Shown: positions 31,345 to 42,887 of the stretch, one piece after another
Layout of the letters: every line of letters starts with the position of its first letter
Numbering within the stretch: position 1 is the stretch's first letter
The notes under the pieces: generated by a model
What the model was told of the DNA's origin: nothing
Seen by the model: the letters and a program-made list of their open reading frames with translations, nothing else
Database searches by the model: none
From: Amborella trichopoda
Taxonomy: Eukaryota; Streptophyta; Magnoliopsida; Amborellales; Amborellaceae
Assembly (NCBI RefSeq): GCF_000471905.2
Contig: NW_006498572.1
Span: 199,008-263,007, forward strand
Direction of reading: 5' to 3'
Length of the DNA stretch: 64,000 nucleotides
Program-made: the position numbers and the translations under genes

Positions 31345-32155
31345 CCAATATGGGCTGACCTTTAGACTGAAGAGACCAGCTCTTAGATAATTTTACCTGT
31401 GTCCAGGATATCCCTTAGGTATAACAAGGTTGGAATTATCCATGTTTGATTGAAATTTTTTTTTGCCTTTTGTGTCAATTTGCATAGCATTAGGACATAG
31501 AGTGTTCATAACTTTATAATAGATGTTATAGACAAAGGCTAAGTTTTGTGATCCCTGATCCATATCAAAGCCTTGAGTTTTTCGATTTAAAGTTAAACGT
31601 TAAATAAATTAGGATCAGATAAGGCCATAGAAAAATTTGAAAAGCAATTAAAATAGATAGAGCCAGTACAAAGACTAGACTCAACGATTTCTAATAAAGA
31701 ATCAGTGAATCTCCTATGCCTATTATCCCTTAAGCAAAGCAAAACAAAATTATTTAAGCCTGTCCTGGTTAAGGGCTTAACAACTATCTAGACAAGACCA
31801 ATATGCAGATAGTTAAAATCTTTCTTTTTATGTTCTTCAATCATCATTGAGGATAAAAGTTTGAAACTATCTTGAGTTTCCATGACTGAAATAGTTTTTT
31901 CCATAGTTTTGATTGAAAAACTGCTTTTGAACTCAAAAGTCCCTCTTCTATAAACGTTTGTTATAAGAACTTTTGGAATATTCCAAGTTTAGACGAAGCT
32001 GTCCTATTTGATAGTGTCCATTTTGACCTATAGCCGTTATTCGAGTCAACTGGAAACAGTCCCTACACCTCTCTTACCTTGATAGCTAACGGTCATCTTT
32101 GGGTCACAACGACTTTGGATTTAGTTATAATATCAAATTTGCAAATTTTTTATAG
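31345..32155 (-). pseudogene. pararetrovirus movement-protein-like segment (inverted copy)
   Basis: The complement of this interval is a near copy of 34050-34930, for example the region around the string GTAGGGACTGTTTCCAGTTG, found inverted here near 32060 and forward near 34160. Broken by stops in all frames. It forms the left arm of a large inverted repeat. Confidence 0.65.
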
Positions 32156-33060
32156 AACTAGGTTTTGCAGCATTTATACCTCTTATGGTAATCGAAGATG
32201 ATTATAAAACAAAAGATCCTGCTGAAATATCATCAATATACCTGAAAAACCATATGCACCCAAATAAAGCAGAAAAGTGACGAGAGTTTTTTGAAGCTAT
32301 TCTAATGGAAACAAGATCAACGACAATAGTTCACCACTACAGAAACAATGACCCCAAATTGTATATTCGAAATTCCAGATACATAAAATCATTTCCTATA
32401 GAGACTGGGGCCTCGATCCTTTAAAACCAAGGACATTAAGTACCAAAGGGTTTAAAATTAAATCCTATCATTACTTTGAATATATTAAAGCATGGGATGA
32501 AGTGTTCACTTATCAAAATACGAAAACCTTGCATAGTTGATATGTTCAGTTCAAATTAACTAACTTTATAGAATTCTCTAACTGGTTTAAAAACTGGTTT
32601 CTCTTCCTGAAAAAAAAAAAAATCCTAGAGAAAATTCTTTGAATTCAACAAACATTGTTTAAAAAGAAACCACCATCTTTATTTTATGACATTATACCAA
32701 GTCTCTTGGATCCTTAAATGGACATACCAAATTACCGAAGATGACATGGATAGATGAGATTATATCCCAGAACTTCACAGGCAAATATCCGTAAAGTGGT
32801 GGGACAATTATAGAAACGAGTCCCTAGAACATGATAATATTTACATGAAAATAATCCCTACCTCTCCGTCACAAGATAATCCTAAAATGTGGATAATTGA
32901 ATATGTTACAATAATGCAGCACCAAAATCATCTAAAGCAGAGCTTAAAAGAAAGCTGTTACTAGCCTTGGAAGAAGATGATAGAGAAGGTAGAGATGATA
33001 AAGATGATAAAATGTCTACATCAACCAAAGCTAAAGATGAACAAGAGGATTATAGTCCTC
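32156..33060 (+). pseudogene. pararetrovirus polyprotein C-terminal segment
   Basis: Forward counterpart of 38030-38440 on the - strand, where the same sequence follows RNase H. Ends in an acidic/Lys-rich stretch (LALEEDDREGRDDKDDK) shortly before the second intergenic copy. Multiple stops. Confidence 0.55.
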
Positions 33061-33061
33061 T

Positions 33062-33195
33062 GAATGGAGATGCCTGTGAAGGAATTACCTTTTCTATAAA
33101 AATAGAAACATAAAGAAAACACTTTTTCAAAAGGGACAACACAACTCCCACTTACCCAGGACACAAGTCCCATAACAAGTGGCCGATACCCATCT
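33062..33195 (+). promoter_or_regulatory. pararetrovirus intergenic segment, copy 2
   Basis: GTGAAGGAATTACCTTTTCT through AAGTGGCCGATACCCATCT, close to copy 1. It lacks the 26-bp repeats and the TATA-like part: after CCCATCT the sequence switches to polyprotein coding remnants. Confidence 0.6.
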
Positions 33196-33850
33196 AATTG
33201 AAGAAAAACTACTATCTCAAAAAATTCAGCATGAAATTAATAAGCTTAAAACAGCCCTTGAAAAAGAAATTTTTGTTGACATTCCTAATGCCTTTTGAAA
33301 TAAGACACAACACATCATAGATCTTCCTTATGAACCATATTTTAATGAGCAAAAATTCCAACCAAAGCAAGGCCGATTCAAATGAATAGTAGACTTTTAG
33401 AAATCTATAAAAAAGAGATTCTAGATTTACTTGTTAAAAAACTGATTTGAAAAAGCTCCTCACCATGGAGTGGCTCAACCTTTTATGTTAAAAAGGCTTT
33501 TAAAAATGAACGAGGAGCTCCTTGATTAGTTATAAATTATAAACCTTTGAATAAAACATTAAGATGGATAAGATACCCAATCCCAAACAAACGAGATTTC
33601 CTTGATAGGCTTGTCAATGCAAGTATCTTATCAAAATTTGATCTAAAGTCTGGATATTGGCAAATCTAGATAGCTGAAAAAGATAGATATAAAACAACTT
33701 TAATGTCCCATTTGGGCATTATGAATGGAATGTTATGCCATTTGGTTTACAAAAAGCACCATCCGAATTTCAAAACATTATGAATGAAATATTTAATCCT
33801 TTTACTAAGTTTATAATAGTCTATATAGATGATGTGCTTGTCTTCTCCTA
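33196..33850 (+). pseudogene. pararetrovirus protease-RT boundary and RT fragment (forward)
   Basis: Forward frames show broken RT fingers and palm, with a TATATAGATGAT (YIDD) codon string at 33822-33833. At least ten in-frame stops and frameshifts. The right end joins a leader segment at about 33860. Confidence 0.7.
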
Positions 33851-34028
33851 ATCTATTGAAAAAAGTTATAATAGTCTGCGATGTGCATCTTACCATGTGA
33901 GTTCGTTTGACTCTATTAGATACGTCTTACGTCTTTACTTTGTTATATGCTCCTACTTTAAGTTACATATTTCTGTCAGATTTTGTTATATTTCTATTTT
34001 ATCTATTTATATTATGTTCCACTATATT

Positions 34029-34040
34029 TGGTATCAGAGC
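34029..34040 (+). other. tRNA-Met-type primer-binding site of pararetrovirus
   Basis: TGGTATCAGAGC is complementary to the 3' end of plant initiator tRNA-Met and marks the conventional origin of a caulimovirid genome. It follows the leader segment 33880-34028 and precedes the movement-protein-like region in the correct order. Confidence 0.8.
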
Positions 34041-34049
34041 CAAGTTCTT

Positions 34050-35295
34050 TATAAAATTTGCAAAGCCTAGTTCTATAAAAAATTTGCAAATTTGATATTA
34101 TAACTAAATCCAAAGTCACTGTGACCCAAAGATCACCGTTAACCATCAAGGCAAGAGAGGTGTAGGGACTGTTTCCAGTTGACTCGAATAACAGCTATAA
34201 GGTCAAAATGGTAAATTTTATTAGGACACTATCAAATAGGACAATTTCGTCTAACACTCTCTGAGCAAGCAATAAAGAAGAGATTATCATTGACAACATC
34301 GAAAAACAGATAAAAAATTAGAATATTCCAAAGGTTCTTGTAACATATGTTTATAGAAGAGGGACTTTTGATTTCAAAAGCAGTTTTTCAATCAAAACTA
34401 TGGAAAAAACTATTTCAGTCATGGAAACTCAAGATAGTTTCCAACTTTTACCCTCAAGGATGATTAAAGAACATAAAATGAAAGATTTAATTACCTGCAT
34501 ATTGGTCTTGTCTAGATAGCTATTAAGCCCTTAATCAGAACATGGTTAAATAATTCTATTTTGCTTTGCGATAATATGCATAGGAGGTTCACTGATTCTT
34601 TATTAGGAATTATTGAGTTGAGTCTTTTCAATGGCCTTATATATTTTATTACTTTCCAAATTTTTCTGTGGCTTTATTTGATCCTAATTTGTTAAAAGTT
34701 TTCACTTTAAATCTAAAAACTCAAAGTTTTGATATGGATCCAGGATCACAAATCTTAGCCTTTGTCTATAGGATTTGTTATAAAGTTATGAACACTCTAT
34801 GTCCTAATGCTAGGCAAATGGATACAAACAATTTTTTTTCCAACAAACATGGATAAATCCAACCTTGTTATACTTAAGGCGATATCCTGGACATAGGTAA
34901 AATTACCTGAGAGCTGGTCCTTCAGTCTGAAGGTCAACCCGAGATTCTTGAAAATAGAGAACATGGACAAATAATTGAATACCTAGATGGACAAATTGAA
35001 ATACAATTTCTATCATCCAGAAAAACTAGATTAAATATGTCCAATCCACTAAATAGAGTTCCGCTTAGGACTTCAACGTCCTCTGTTTCCCAATCAGATT
35101 ATGAGAGAGCCCATAATGAAAGAATTATTCTGGAAGCGCTTAGAAAGGCTTCAAACCAAGTCCAGCATCCAGTATATAGGGTTAATACTCCTAGTTCTTA
35201 TCGTACTGAACCTGAAGAACCTACCCCTTCTGACCTTGATTTTGATCTCCTCACAATTCAATGTCAAGATAAGTTTGTCATAGATAAATAATGGA
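34050..35295 (+). pseudogene. pararetrovirus movement-protein-like region (forward)
   Basis: Broken open segments starting shortly after the primer site, including 34668-34856 (ALFDPNLLKVFTLNLKTQ) and 35037-35291. Position at the start of the genome and general similarity suggest the 30K-type movement domain of the polyprotein. Stops and a frameshift separate the segments. Confidence 0.55.
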
Positions 35296-35299
35296 TTAA

Positions 35300-36400
35300 A
35301 AGGGATTTTTTGTTAGAAGAAAATAATCAAATAAGGGATTGGTTTTTTCAAGAGTTTTTTCCATAAAAAATTTAATGAACTCATAATAAAGCTTAAAAAG
35401 AATGTAAGATTTTTTAAATGGATTAAATATATTATTAAAAATACAAGGAATTAAAGCTCTAGAATTTGAGATAAATATGACTGAAAAATCTTTTCAGACC
35501 TTCCATACCATTAAAGGCCAAGTAATAGAATCAATCCATCCGTCTGAAACTAATTTGAAATTAAAAGGAGAAAAACTTCGAGCTAAGGCCTCACCCTTTA
35601 AATTAGGACCAAAGGAAACTGATAAGGGTGAAGGAATACCACACATTATAAAACAAAATAATTACATCAATATCTTCCTACAAATTATAGGAAAACAAAC
35701 TACCAGGATTGAAAATGCCCTCAACAGCCTAAAACCTATGAAACCAGAAAAGAAAGAAGAAAGCCATAAAGAAGCAGTATTATTCAAACCTCCACTGAAT
35801 ATAAAAACAGGAAAATTCAGCTTGCAAGGAATAAAAAACAGGAAGACAACAAAGAGCTAGTTGATGAATTAGTTAAAAGATTGTTAAAATTAAATATTGA
35901 TAAGGGAAAACCTTCCCTTGTTGGAGAGATACAGGTCCTACAAAAAGATCAAAGTTATACAGACTAAGAAATTTTTCAAATAGAAAATTCTTTTAAAGTA
36001 GAAAGCTTAGATATTAACATGATAGATTATGGATGAAAACTAGACCAGTTTCTCAGACTACGATTATCCTCGACCCACTCCTGTAGATCTCCAAATAGAA
36101 GAAGACCTTATTTCTAGTTCAATCTCTTACTCAGGAAGATCTATTGTTAATTGGAACATAGACGGTATGTCTGAAAACCAAATTCTCGACCGAATGAAAT
36201 ACATGACTATGTATGCCATCGCTTGTAAGTATAGTGGAAATAAAGATCATGAAATTGTCAAGGCCATCGTATGTGGCTTTACAGTATTGGCTTCGAGGAT
36301 GGTGGGATTTTCATATGGATGAATCTGCTAAGGATAAGATCCTTAATGCTACTAAATAATGGCTTGTTAAAAGGGAAGTTGGGCTTGGACAAGTCCTTGA
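35300..36400 (+). pseudogene. pararetrovirus polyprotein linker, between movement and capsid parts
   Basis: One 127-codon open segment (35477-35860), Lys/Glu-rich, then short broken frames. Recognised only by its place between the movement-like and capsid-like parts. Confidence 0.45.
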
Positions 36401-36404
36401 AACT

Positions 36405-37075
36405 ATGGAAACTGGAGGTGATGCAGTTAATACCCTAATTTATACTATTACTCTTCACTTTGTTGGTAGTACTGCTCTTTTAGCAGCAAGATCGGAAGAT
36501 TTATTATCTAATCTTCGTTGCCCTAATTTGTCACATTTTAAATGGTACAAAGATGTGTTCGTCACTAGGTTTCTTTCAATGAAAGATAGTAAGGCTGATC
36601 ATTAGAAAGAAAAATTCATTATGGACTTCCCAACCTCTTTGTTGAAAATGTTAAAACAAAACTTAAGAATAAGCATAATGGGCTCATTCCCTTTTCTCAA
36701 TATATCTTAGGAGAATTGTATGCTGAGACTAGCCTTATATACAGACCTTAAACTTAAAAGGCAATTAGAAAAGCAACGAATGACTGGGAAGAAGGAGTTA
36801 AGGGATTTTTGTGAACAATTTGGTTATAATACTTTACCATCTTCAAAATCCTTTTCAAAATATAAAATTAAACATTCTCATAAATCTAGATTTAATCCAT
36901 CCATGAAAATGAAAATTAAATTTCCTAAAAAGTTTATCCAAGATTGTCCCTTCAAACACAAAGGGCAAAAGAAACTACCTGTCTGTTATAATTGTGGGAA
37001 GGTAGGACATTACAAAAATAAATGTAGAGTTAAGAAAAATATAAATGCACTTGAAATTGATGATGATATTTAAAA
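36405..37075 (+). pseudogene. pararetrovirus capsid region with CCHC zinc knuckle
   Basis: Open segments 36405-36605 and 36720-37073. The second is Lys-rich and ends with CYNCGKVGHYKNKC (36984-37025), the CX2CX4HX4C knuckle that ends caulimovirid capsid proteins, followed by an acidic tail. A stop near 36603 and a frameshift lie between the two parts. Confidence 0.75.
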
Positions 37076-37079
37076 ACAA

Positions 37080-37920
37080 ATTTTTGCTATTCTCTTAGTA
37101 AGAGAAGATACACACTCGAAATTGATGATGATATTAAATTTTTTTTCTTTGATATTCTCCTAATAAGAGAAGATAGTTCTGATAATTCTAGTAATTTAGA
37201 GGAAGGGATACTAATTGGAGAAATTAATGATGAGGAATTTATTATTTCAAGCTCTGATTCTTATTCAGGGGATGATAATGAATTTGATAATTCATGCCAA
37301 TGTAACTTTTACAAAGCCATCATAGATATGAACGATTTAAGTTTAAATACTCTTACAAAAGAATAAAGTCCGATTAACAATCTAATTGATAAAATTAGTG
37401 ACCCTGAGGCTAAGAAAGAAGCCTTAGTGCAATATATCAACATGGCCAAAAATCCATCCAGGACTACCACTCCAAAGCCCTCCCTCACTCCAACAAGAGA
37501 GGAGTACAGTTTTCAAGATATTCTTAAAAGAGTTCAAAACAGAACCCAGAGTGTTAGAGAACCTTTTATCCCTGAGTTAAAACATGAAATTAATGAAGTT
37601 CGAAACGAACTGTTAACAACCTTAAATATTAGGGTTCAAATTTTAGAACTGAGTACTATTACTTCTGATAGAGAAAAATATCTTAACAATGAAAACAATG
37701 AAATTGAATTTAATAATTTGATAAATGATTATCACCATGATCCTCAACCACCTGAAGTTGAAGATACACTCCCAAAATTTTTAGATAAAGAGGAACGTGA
37801 CATTATAAAAAAAGCCAAGATCTAGAGTTTTGAATACATAAACCTCCTTGATAAGGTAATAACCCAACAATGGTTCACTATAGTAAATATAGCAATACAA
37901 AAGATGGTAGTTTCTTTTTA
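37080..37920 (+). pseudogene. pararetrovirus polyprotein part after capsid, 5' of protease
   Basis: Open segment 37427-37825, acidic and probably partly helical. The last 240 bp (about 37680-37920) recur inverted at 39555-39800, where protease sequence follows. Here the protease itself is missing, because the orientation flips at about 37925. Confidence 0.6.
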
Positions 37921-38029
37921 AACAATTTTTGTTAAATTTAGAAAATTTTCTCTGGGATATTTTTATTTTTTTAGGAAGGATTTGTTCACATGATCCCCAT
38001 AAGAGAAACCAGTTTTTAAACCAGTTAGG

Positions 38030-38910
38030 GAATTCTATAAAGTTAGTTAATTTGAACTGAACATACCACCTATGTGAGGGTTTCTTTTTTTGATAGGTGA
38101 ACATTTCATCCCATGCTTTAATATATTCAAAGTAATGATAGAATTTAATTTTAAACCCTTTGGTATTTAATGTCCTTGGTTTTAAAGGATCGAGATCCCA
38201 GTCTCTATAGGAAATGATTTTATATGTCTGGAATTTTGAATATGTAATTTGGGTGTCATTGTTTATGTAGTGGTGAACTATTGTCGCTGCTCCTATTCCA
38301 TTAGGATAGCTTCAAAAAATTTTCGACACTTTTATCCTTTATTTGGGTGCATATGGTTTTTCATGTATATTGATGCTATTTTAGTAGGATCGTTTGTTTT
38401 ATGTTCATCTTCGATTACTATAAGAGATATAAATGCTGTTTCAATAAAAGGGGTCCTATTAGGACTTAAGCTCTTAAGGAATTTGGTTGGTGATATATCA
38501 ATATCTTTGCTCTGCTTTTCTATTAAAGCATTGGGCGCTTTGGATGTTGTAGCCAGACTCTTATTTGGACTTAGAACTATATCCATAGGGCTTTTTTTGA
38601 TTTTGGTTCATTGGGCTTTTTTGATTATGGTTCTAGCATCTTCTGCCCTCCCTGCAAAAATTTTCTGGTCAAAATGTCAGGAAGGAAATTAGAGTTTTCG
38701 TTAATATGTTCGTTAGTAAATTCGAAAGTTGAAAGAATTCCTTGCCATCGGGAAAAAAATTGTTTTGAAACGAGATTTTTTACATCTTTTTCGAGAATAT
38801 CTTTTACTGCTTTACAATCAGTGCATATGAGAAATTTTTGATTAAGCAGATCACTTTGGAATTTGGTTACACAGTGGACTAAAGAAAGAATTTCTTTTTG
38901 AACTATAGGA
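38030..38910 (-). pseudogene. pararetrovirus RNase H and downstream segment (inverted)
   Basis: The complement reads an RNase H domain (short motifs LICTDCKAVKDIL and FFSRWQGILS) at about 38910-38612, then an 84-codon segment (38586-38332) and a region matching 32156-32620 forward. Stops separate the parts. Confidence 0.7.
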
Positions 38911-39012
38911 TAATTCTACTGTGCTGGGTTCCAAGTTTTTGAAGTAAACCTGACCAATTGTTCTTTCTGATGACTATGTTGAAATCCAGCCTTCTGTCTA
39001 TAAAATTTGGTA

Positions 39013-39501
39013 TCAGCTGTATTTGCAAAGCTCTGATTGAAAATGAGGGTCATCGTAAACATGTGTAGGGTATAAATAGATAAAATATAAAGAAATAAGA
39101 CGTAAAAGCAATGAATGATCAACCTTCGTTTCCAGCTTTCTAATTGTTTTATATTTGATTTCTTCTTTTAAAGAGAACATTTCTTTAGTAGAGCTTTTAT
39201 TGTTCATATTATTTATCTCATGTATTCTAGGTTTATCAATAAAATCGAATTTTACTGCATGTCCTTCAATATTGGCAGCAATCCCTGTGTCATCAATTTT
39301 TATTGGGTATAACATGTTTAAAAAAGGTATTCCAAGAATAACTGCTTGACTTAATTCTTTAACCATAATACAAGGAAAGGTAAAGCAGGCTCCATTGTTA
39401 CACACAACGACATCAGAAAGTTTGTGATCTATTAGCATTTTGCTACCATCGGTGGTGTTCAAAACTTGGGTGGTTTTGCTGAGATATTTTGTAGGCACCA
39501 A
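39013..39501 (-). pseudogene. pararetrovirus aspartic protease region (inverted)
   Basis: 162-codon open segment. It includes AVILGIPFLNMLYPIKI, the second conserved hydrophobic block of retroviral-type proteases. The upstream active-site stretch lies in an adjoining frame near 39520 (ALIDSS). Toward 39010 the frame runs directly into RNase H-adjacent sequence, so most of the RT has been deleted at that joint. Confidence 0.65.
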
Positions 39502-39869
39502 ACCTTCATTAATACAATTTAAATCAATGCTAGAATCAATCAGAGCAATAGTTTGAAAATTGTATTCTTTTTGTACTACTATATTTATTATAGTAAACCA
39601 TCGTTGGGTTATTACCTTATCAAGGAGGTTTATGTGTTCAAAACTCTTGATCTTGGCTTTTTCTATAATATTACACTCCTCATCACGTTCTTCGCTATCT
39701 AAACCTTTTGGGAGTGTATCTTCAACTTCAGGTGATTAATGATCATGGCGATAGTCATTTATCAAATTATTAAATTCGATTTCATTGTTAAAATATTTAT
39801 CTCAATCAGAAGTAATAGTAGTCAGTTCTAAAATTTGAACCCTAGTTTTTAAGGTTATCAGTTCGTTCG

Positions 39870-40120
39870 AACTTCATTAATTTGAGGATCATGATAATCA
39901 TTTATCAAATTATTAAATTCGATTTTATTGATAAACCTAGAATAAACGAGATAAATAATATAAAAAAATAAAATTTCTGCTAAAGAAAAATTTATGTTCT
40001 ATTTAAAAGAAGAAATCAAATACTTTACATAATCTAAGATTTTGTTGCTGTATAATTGTGACATATTCAGTTATCCCCATTTTTGGATTATCTTGTGACG
40101 GAGAAGCAATGATTATTTTC
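39870..40120. pseudogene. short pararetrovirus fragments at the right edge of the cluster
   Basis: 39931-40020 (forward) repeats the complement of about 39140-39230. 40060-40120 is the complement of sequence near 32855-32915. Both are non-functional scraps. Confidence 0.5.
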
Positions 40121-40131
40121 CTTTGAATGGA

Positions 40132-40256
40132 GATGACTGTGAAGGAATTACCTTTTCTCCAAAAATAGAAACATAATGAAAATGCTTTTTCAAAATGGAT
40201 GGCACGACTCTCACTTACCTAGGACAAGAGTCCCAAAGTCGCTGTGACCCAAAGGG
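40132..40256 (+). promoter_or_regulatory. pararetrovirus intergenic segment, copy 3
   Basis: GTGAAGGAATTACCTTTTCT through CAAGAGTCCCAAAGTCGCTG. The first about 100 bp match copies 1 and 2, then it switches to sequence like that after the primer site (near 34110). It ends about 100 bp before the gypsy LTR. Confidence 0.6.
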
Positions 40257-41399
40257 ATAAATACAATTAAACCAGTTAGGGAATTCTAAAAAAGGTGTGT
40301 GTAACTAAAATTAATATATGGATCTATACCTGAGAGTTGTTATATATATATATAGTCACGACCCCTCCCCCTGACCCTTACCGTACTTGTCGGAGGGTGC
40401 GGGATTGCCACTGGAGGTGGCAAACGCCACTCAGGTGGGAGTGGCTCAACGAGTTTAGAAACGCGGAATGAAAGCAAACCACGAAAGAGAATAAAACTCA
40501 TTCACCAAGCTCCACAAAACCAAACAGAATATAAAACCATTTAATATATATACATTCTCCAAAAATTCTTTTACAATTACGTTCAAGGAACTACATGCCT
40601 GACAACAAGATTACAACACTTCATCAAAACAACTCTGTGGCACCGGCACCAAACACGTACTATCAAGAAGTTTCTTTGTCTAGCACCTAGCTTCAGTCGC
40701 TTGCCACAAATGTCCAGCTGCCCGCTCTCAAGAGTCAGAGGTTCTCACTTTACATAGATGAAAACAAAATGGATGAGCTAAAGGCCTAGTAAGTAGATCA
40801 ACATTATTGCATTCCAGCCTATATATAATGAAATTTATAGACATTTCCCTCAATTATACAGTAGTCACAATGTGGAGTCATGCATCACAATTCTTTAGTT
40901 GTGTAAGAAGAAGTATAATTTAGAAATCAGCACATCACATATTGCATAAGCTCGTATTTACTACATCTCTTATCACAATAACGAAACAGAAACTCTAACG
41001 AAATGCACAATGCAAATAGGCAGAGACTAGAGTTGCTTACTTCTGAAGTAGAAGACGCCAAGCTAATCTTGTAACTTGGAACTTCTATCCTCACTCAAGA
41101 GGGAGAACAATGACAAATGCATATCCCATTTCATAATGTTCTCACATACGCACACAGTCGTCAACACGATTTGGGGTTTTCGATAAGCGGTGGCATTGCA
41201 AGACACGACCCTCTCCTTATGCCTTTCAAACGAGAGGGCATTACACTACCACTGGGCAACCTGGTGCGTAGTGCCCATATAGATTTAGGGAGCACGACCC
41301 TCCCAAATATTCACATTCACATCCTGACCCCATTCCTATCATGGGGGTTGGGGTAAGATCACAGTTATCGGCATTGCTCCTCGATCATAACAGTACAGA

Positions 41400-41700
41400 T
41401 CGTACCACCAACGGGTGACCCGTTGCGTAGTGCCCCATATCAGAAGTCTCACAGTATCATACCACACTACCAATGAGTGTCCCATTGCGTAGCGGTCCAT
41501 ATCACAGTCACATCATAACAATATCCCACAATCAATGGGTGTCTATTGCGTAGTGGTCTATATCACAATCCCATCATAATAGTATCCCACTACCAACAGG
41601 CGTCCCATTATGTAGTGGTCTATATCACAGTCACATCATAACAGTATCCCATTGCCAATGGGTCCTATTGTGTAGTGGTCTATATCACAGTAACATCATA
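41400..41700 (+). repeat. 61-bp tandem array in the gypsy LTR
   Basis: Five imperfect units with core GTGGTCTATATCACAGTC and CCCATTGCGTAG, at spacings of 60-62 bp. The sister array lies at 61620-61915 in the 5' LTR. Confidence 0.85.
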
Positions 41701-42014
41701 ACTAATTGTATCAGGGTACATGCATTCTCAAGCCTTCATTCACTCATGCTTTGCTATTTTCTTTTTCAAGAATTCAAAAGCATTCATAGTATCATGAGCA
41801 TGCATATTCAGTGCCTCATGACAAATAATTTCAATCTCTTTATAAAGGGTTTTAAGCTTTATTCAGAAACATATAAATGAGTGCACCACTTTTCATGAAT
41901 CATACAACAGTTTGGGATTCACTACCATTTCCATCGGTGATATACCTATGTGAAAGGAGGCATGGTTTCCAATTCATAAGAAATTTCAACTCAATTCCAG
42001 CATCAACTCAAAAT

Positions 42015-42050
<36 letters not shown>

Positions 42051-42882
42051 CAAACACAGGAAATTTGAGGTTATTTGAGCTTCATTTGATTAGTCAAAAG
42101 CTCAGTGCATAATGGACTACAGTTATGAAATTTCTGCAATTCCTTACAGTAACATATCCTAATCGGGGCATAACTCCCAATTTAGGAGGAATTTTGATAT
42201 GGTTTCCTAAACCAACTTCGAAATAAATACACATACCTTTCAATTGGAGGTGGTTTGAATGTATTTGGACCTCGTATGTCTTGTGAAAAGCTCAGTACAA
42301 TAGGAATAAAATTTTTGAATTATGTTGAAATCTGATAATAGTGACATGTTCCCATAAACAGGGACATAAGTTCCAATCTATAAGAAATTTCGGGATGGTT
42401 TCAAAGACAAAGTTTAATTAGACACACATATCTTTAAAATGAAGGTAGTTTGAAAGCATTTGGACCCTGTTTGACTAGTCAAAAGCTCAGTATAATAGGG
42501 ATGAAATTTCTGAAATCTGATAACAGTGATATACTCCCACAAATTGAAGCATGGCTTCCAAATCAGGAGGAATTTCAACTGAGCTTAAACACCAAAATCA
42601 AAGTAGACATACATATCTTTCAAATGGAGGTGGTTTCAAAGCATTTGGATTTTATTACAAGATCATGAAATTTCCCTGGAAATTCACAGTGTAGTTATGG
42701 CACATCTCAAAGAACAATCAAATACTTCCAATTTACGGTCGTTATCAACATGAAACCTTTTTCGTCTTACATTAGATGCATGGGAACGTCCTTTCACATA
42801 TTTTCATGGCTAACAAGAGGAATTTCAGTGCTCATTTTGTCATGCAATTGAAGGTCTAATTTTCTAAAAAAGTAGGATACAT

Positions 42883-42887
42883 GCAAC
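42883..42887 (+). repeat. left target-site duplication of nested element (GCAAC)
   Basis: GCAAC precedes the nested LTR. ACAAC at 56327-56331 follows it (four of five match). The uninterrupted sister LTR reads a single GCAAC at 63557-63561. Confidence 0.8.

Larger units (their letters stand above)
30283..40256. mobile_element. mosaic of endogenous pararetrovirus (Caulimoviridae) fragments
   Basis: Fragments of caulimovirid polyprotein and intergenic sequence lie side by side in both orientations. Recognised parts are movement-protein-like, capsid CCHC knuckle, aspartic protease, RT with YIDD, RNase H, a tRNA-Met primer site (TGGTATCAGAGC at 34029-34040) and three copies of an intergenic segment. 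Several segments occur twice as inverted repeats. No LTRs bound the cluster, as expected for illegitimate integration. The closest relatives I would propose are the florendovirus- or petuvirus-like endogenous groups. All coding parts are broken by stops and frameshifts, and no complete genome is present. Confidence 0.8.
40354..42887 (-). repeat. gypsy 3' LTR, distal part (left of nested element)
   Basis: Starts TCACGACCCCT at 40356, matching TGTCACGACCC at 60562; the terminal TG is mutated. It contains a 61-bp tandem array near 41400-41700 and a (TA)n tract at 42016-42050. Collinear with 60562-63561 apart from the longer microsatellite there. Confidence 0.85.
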
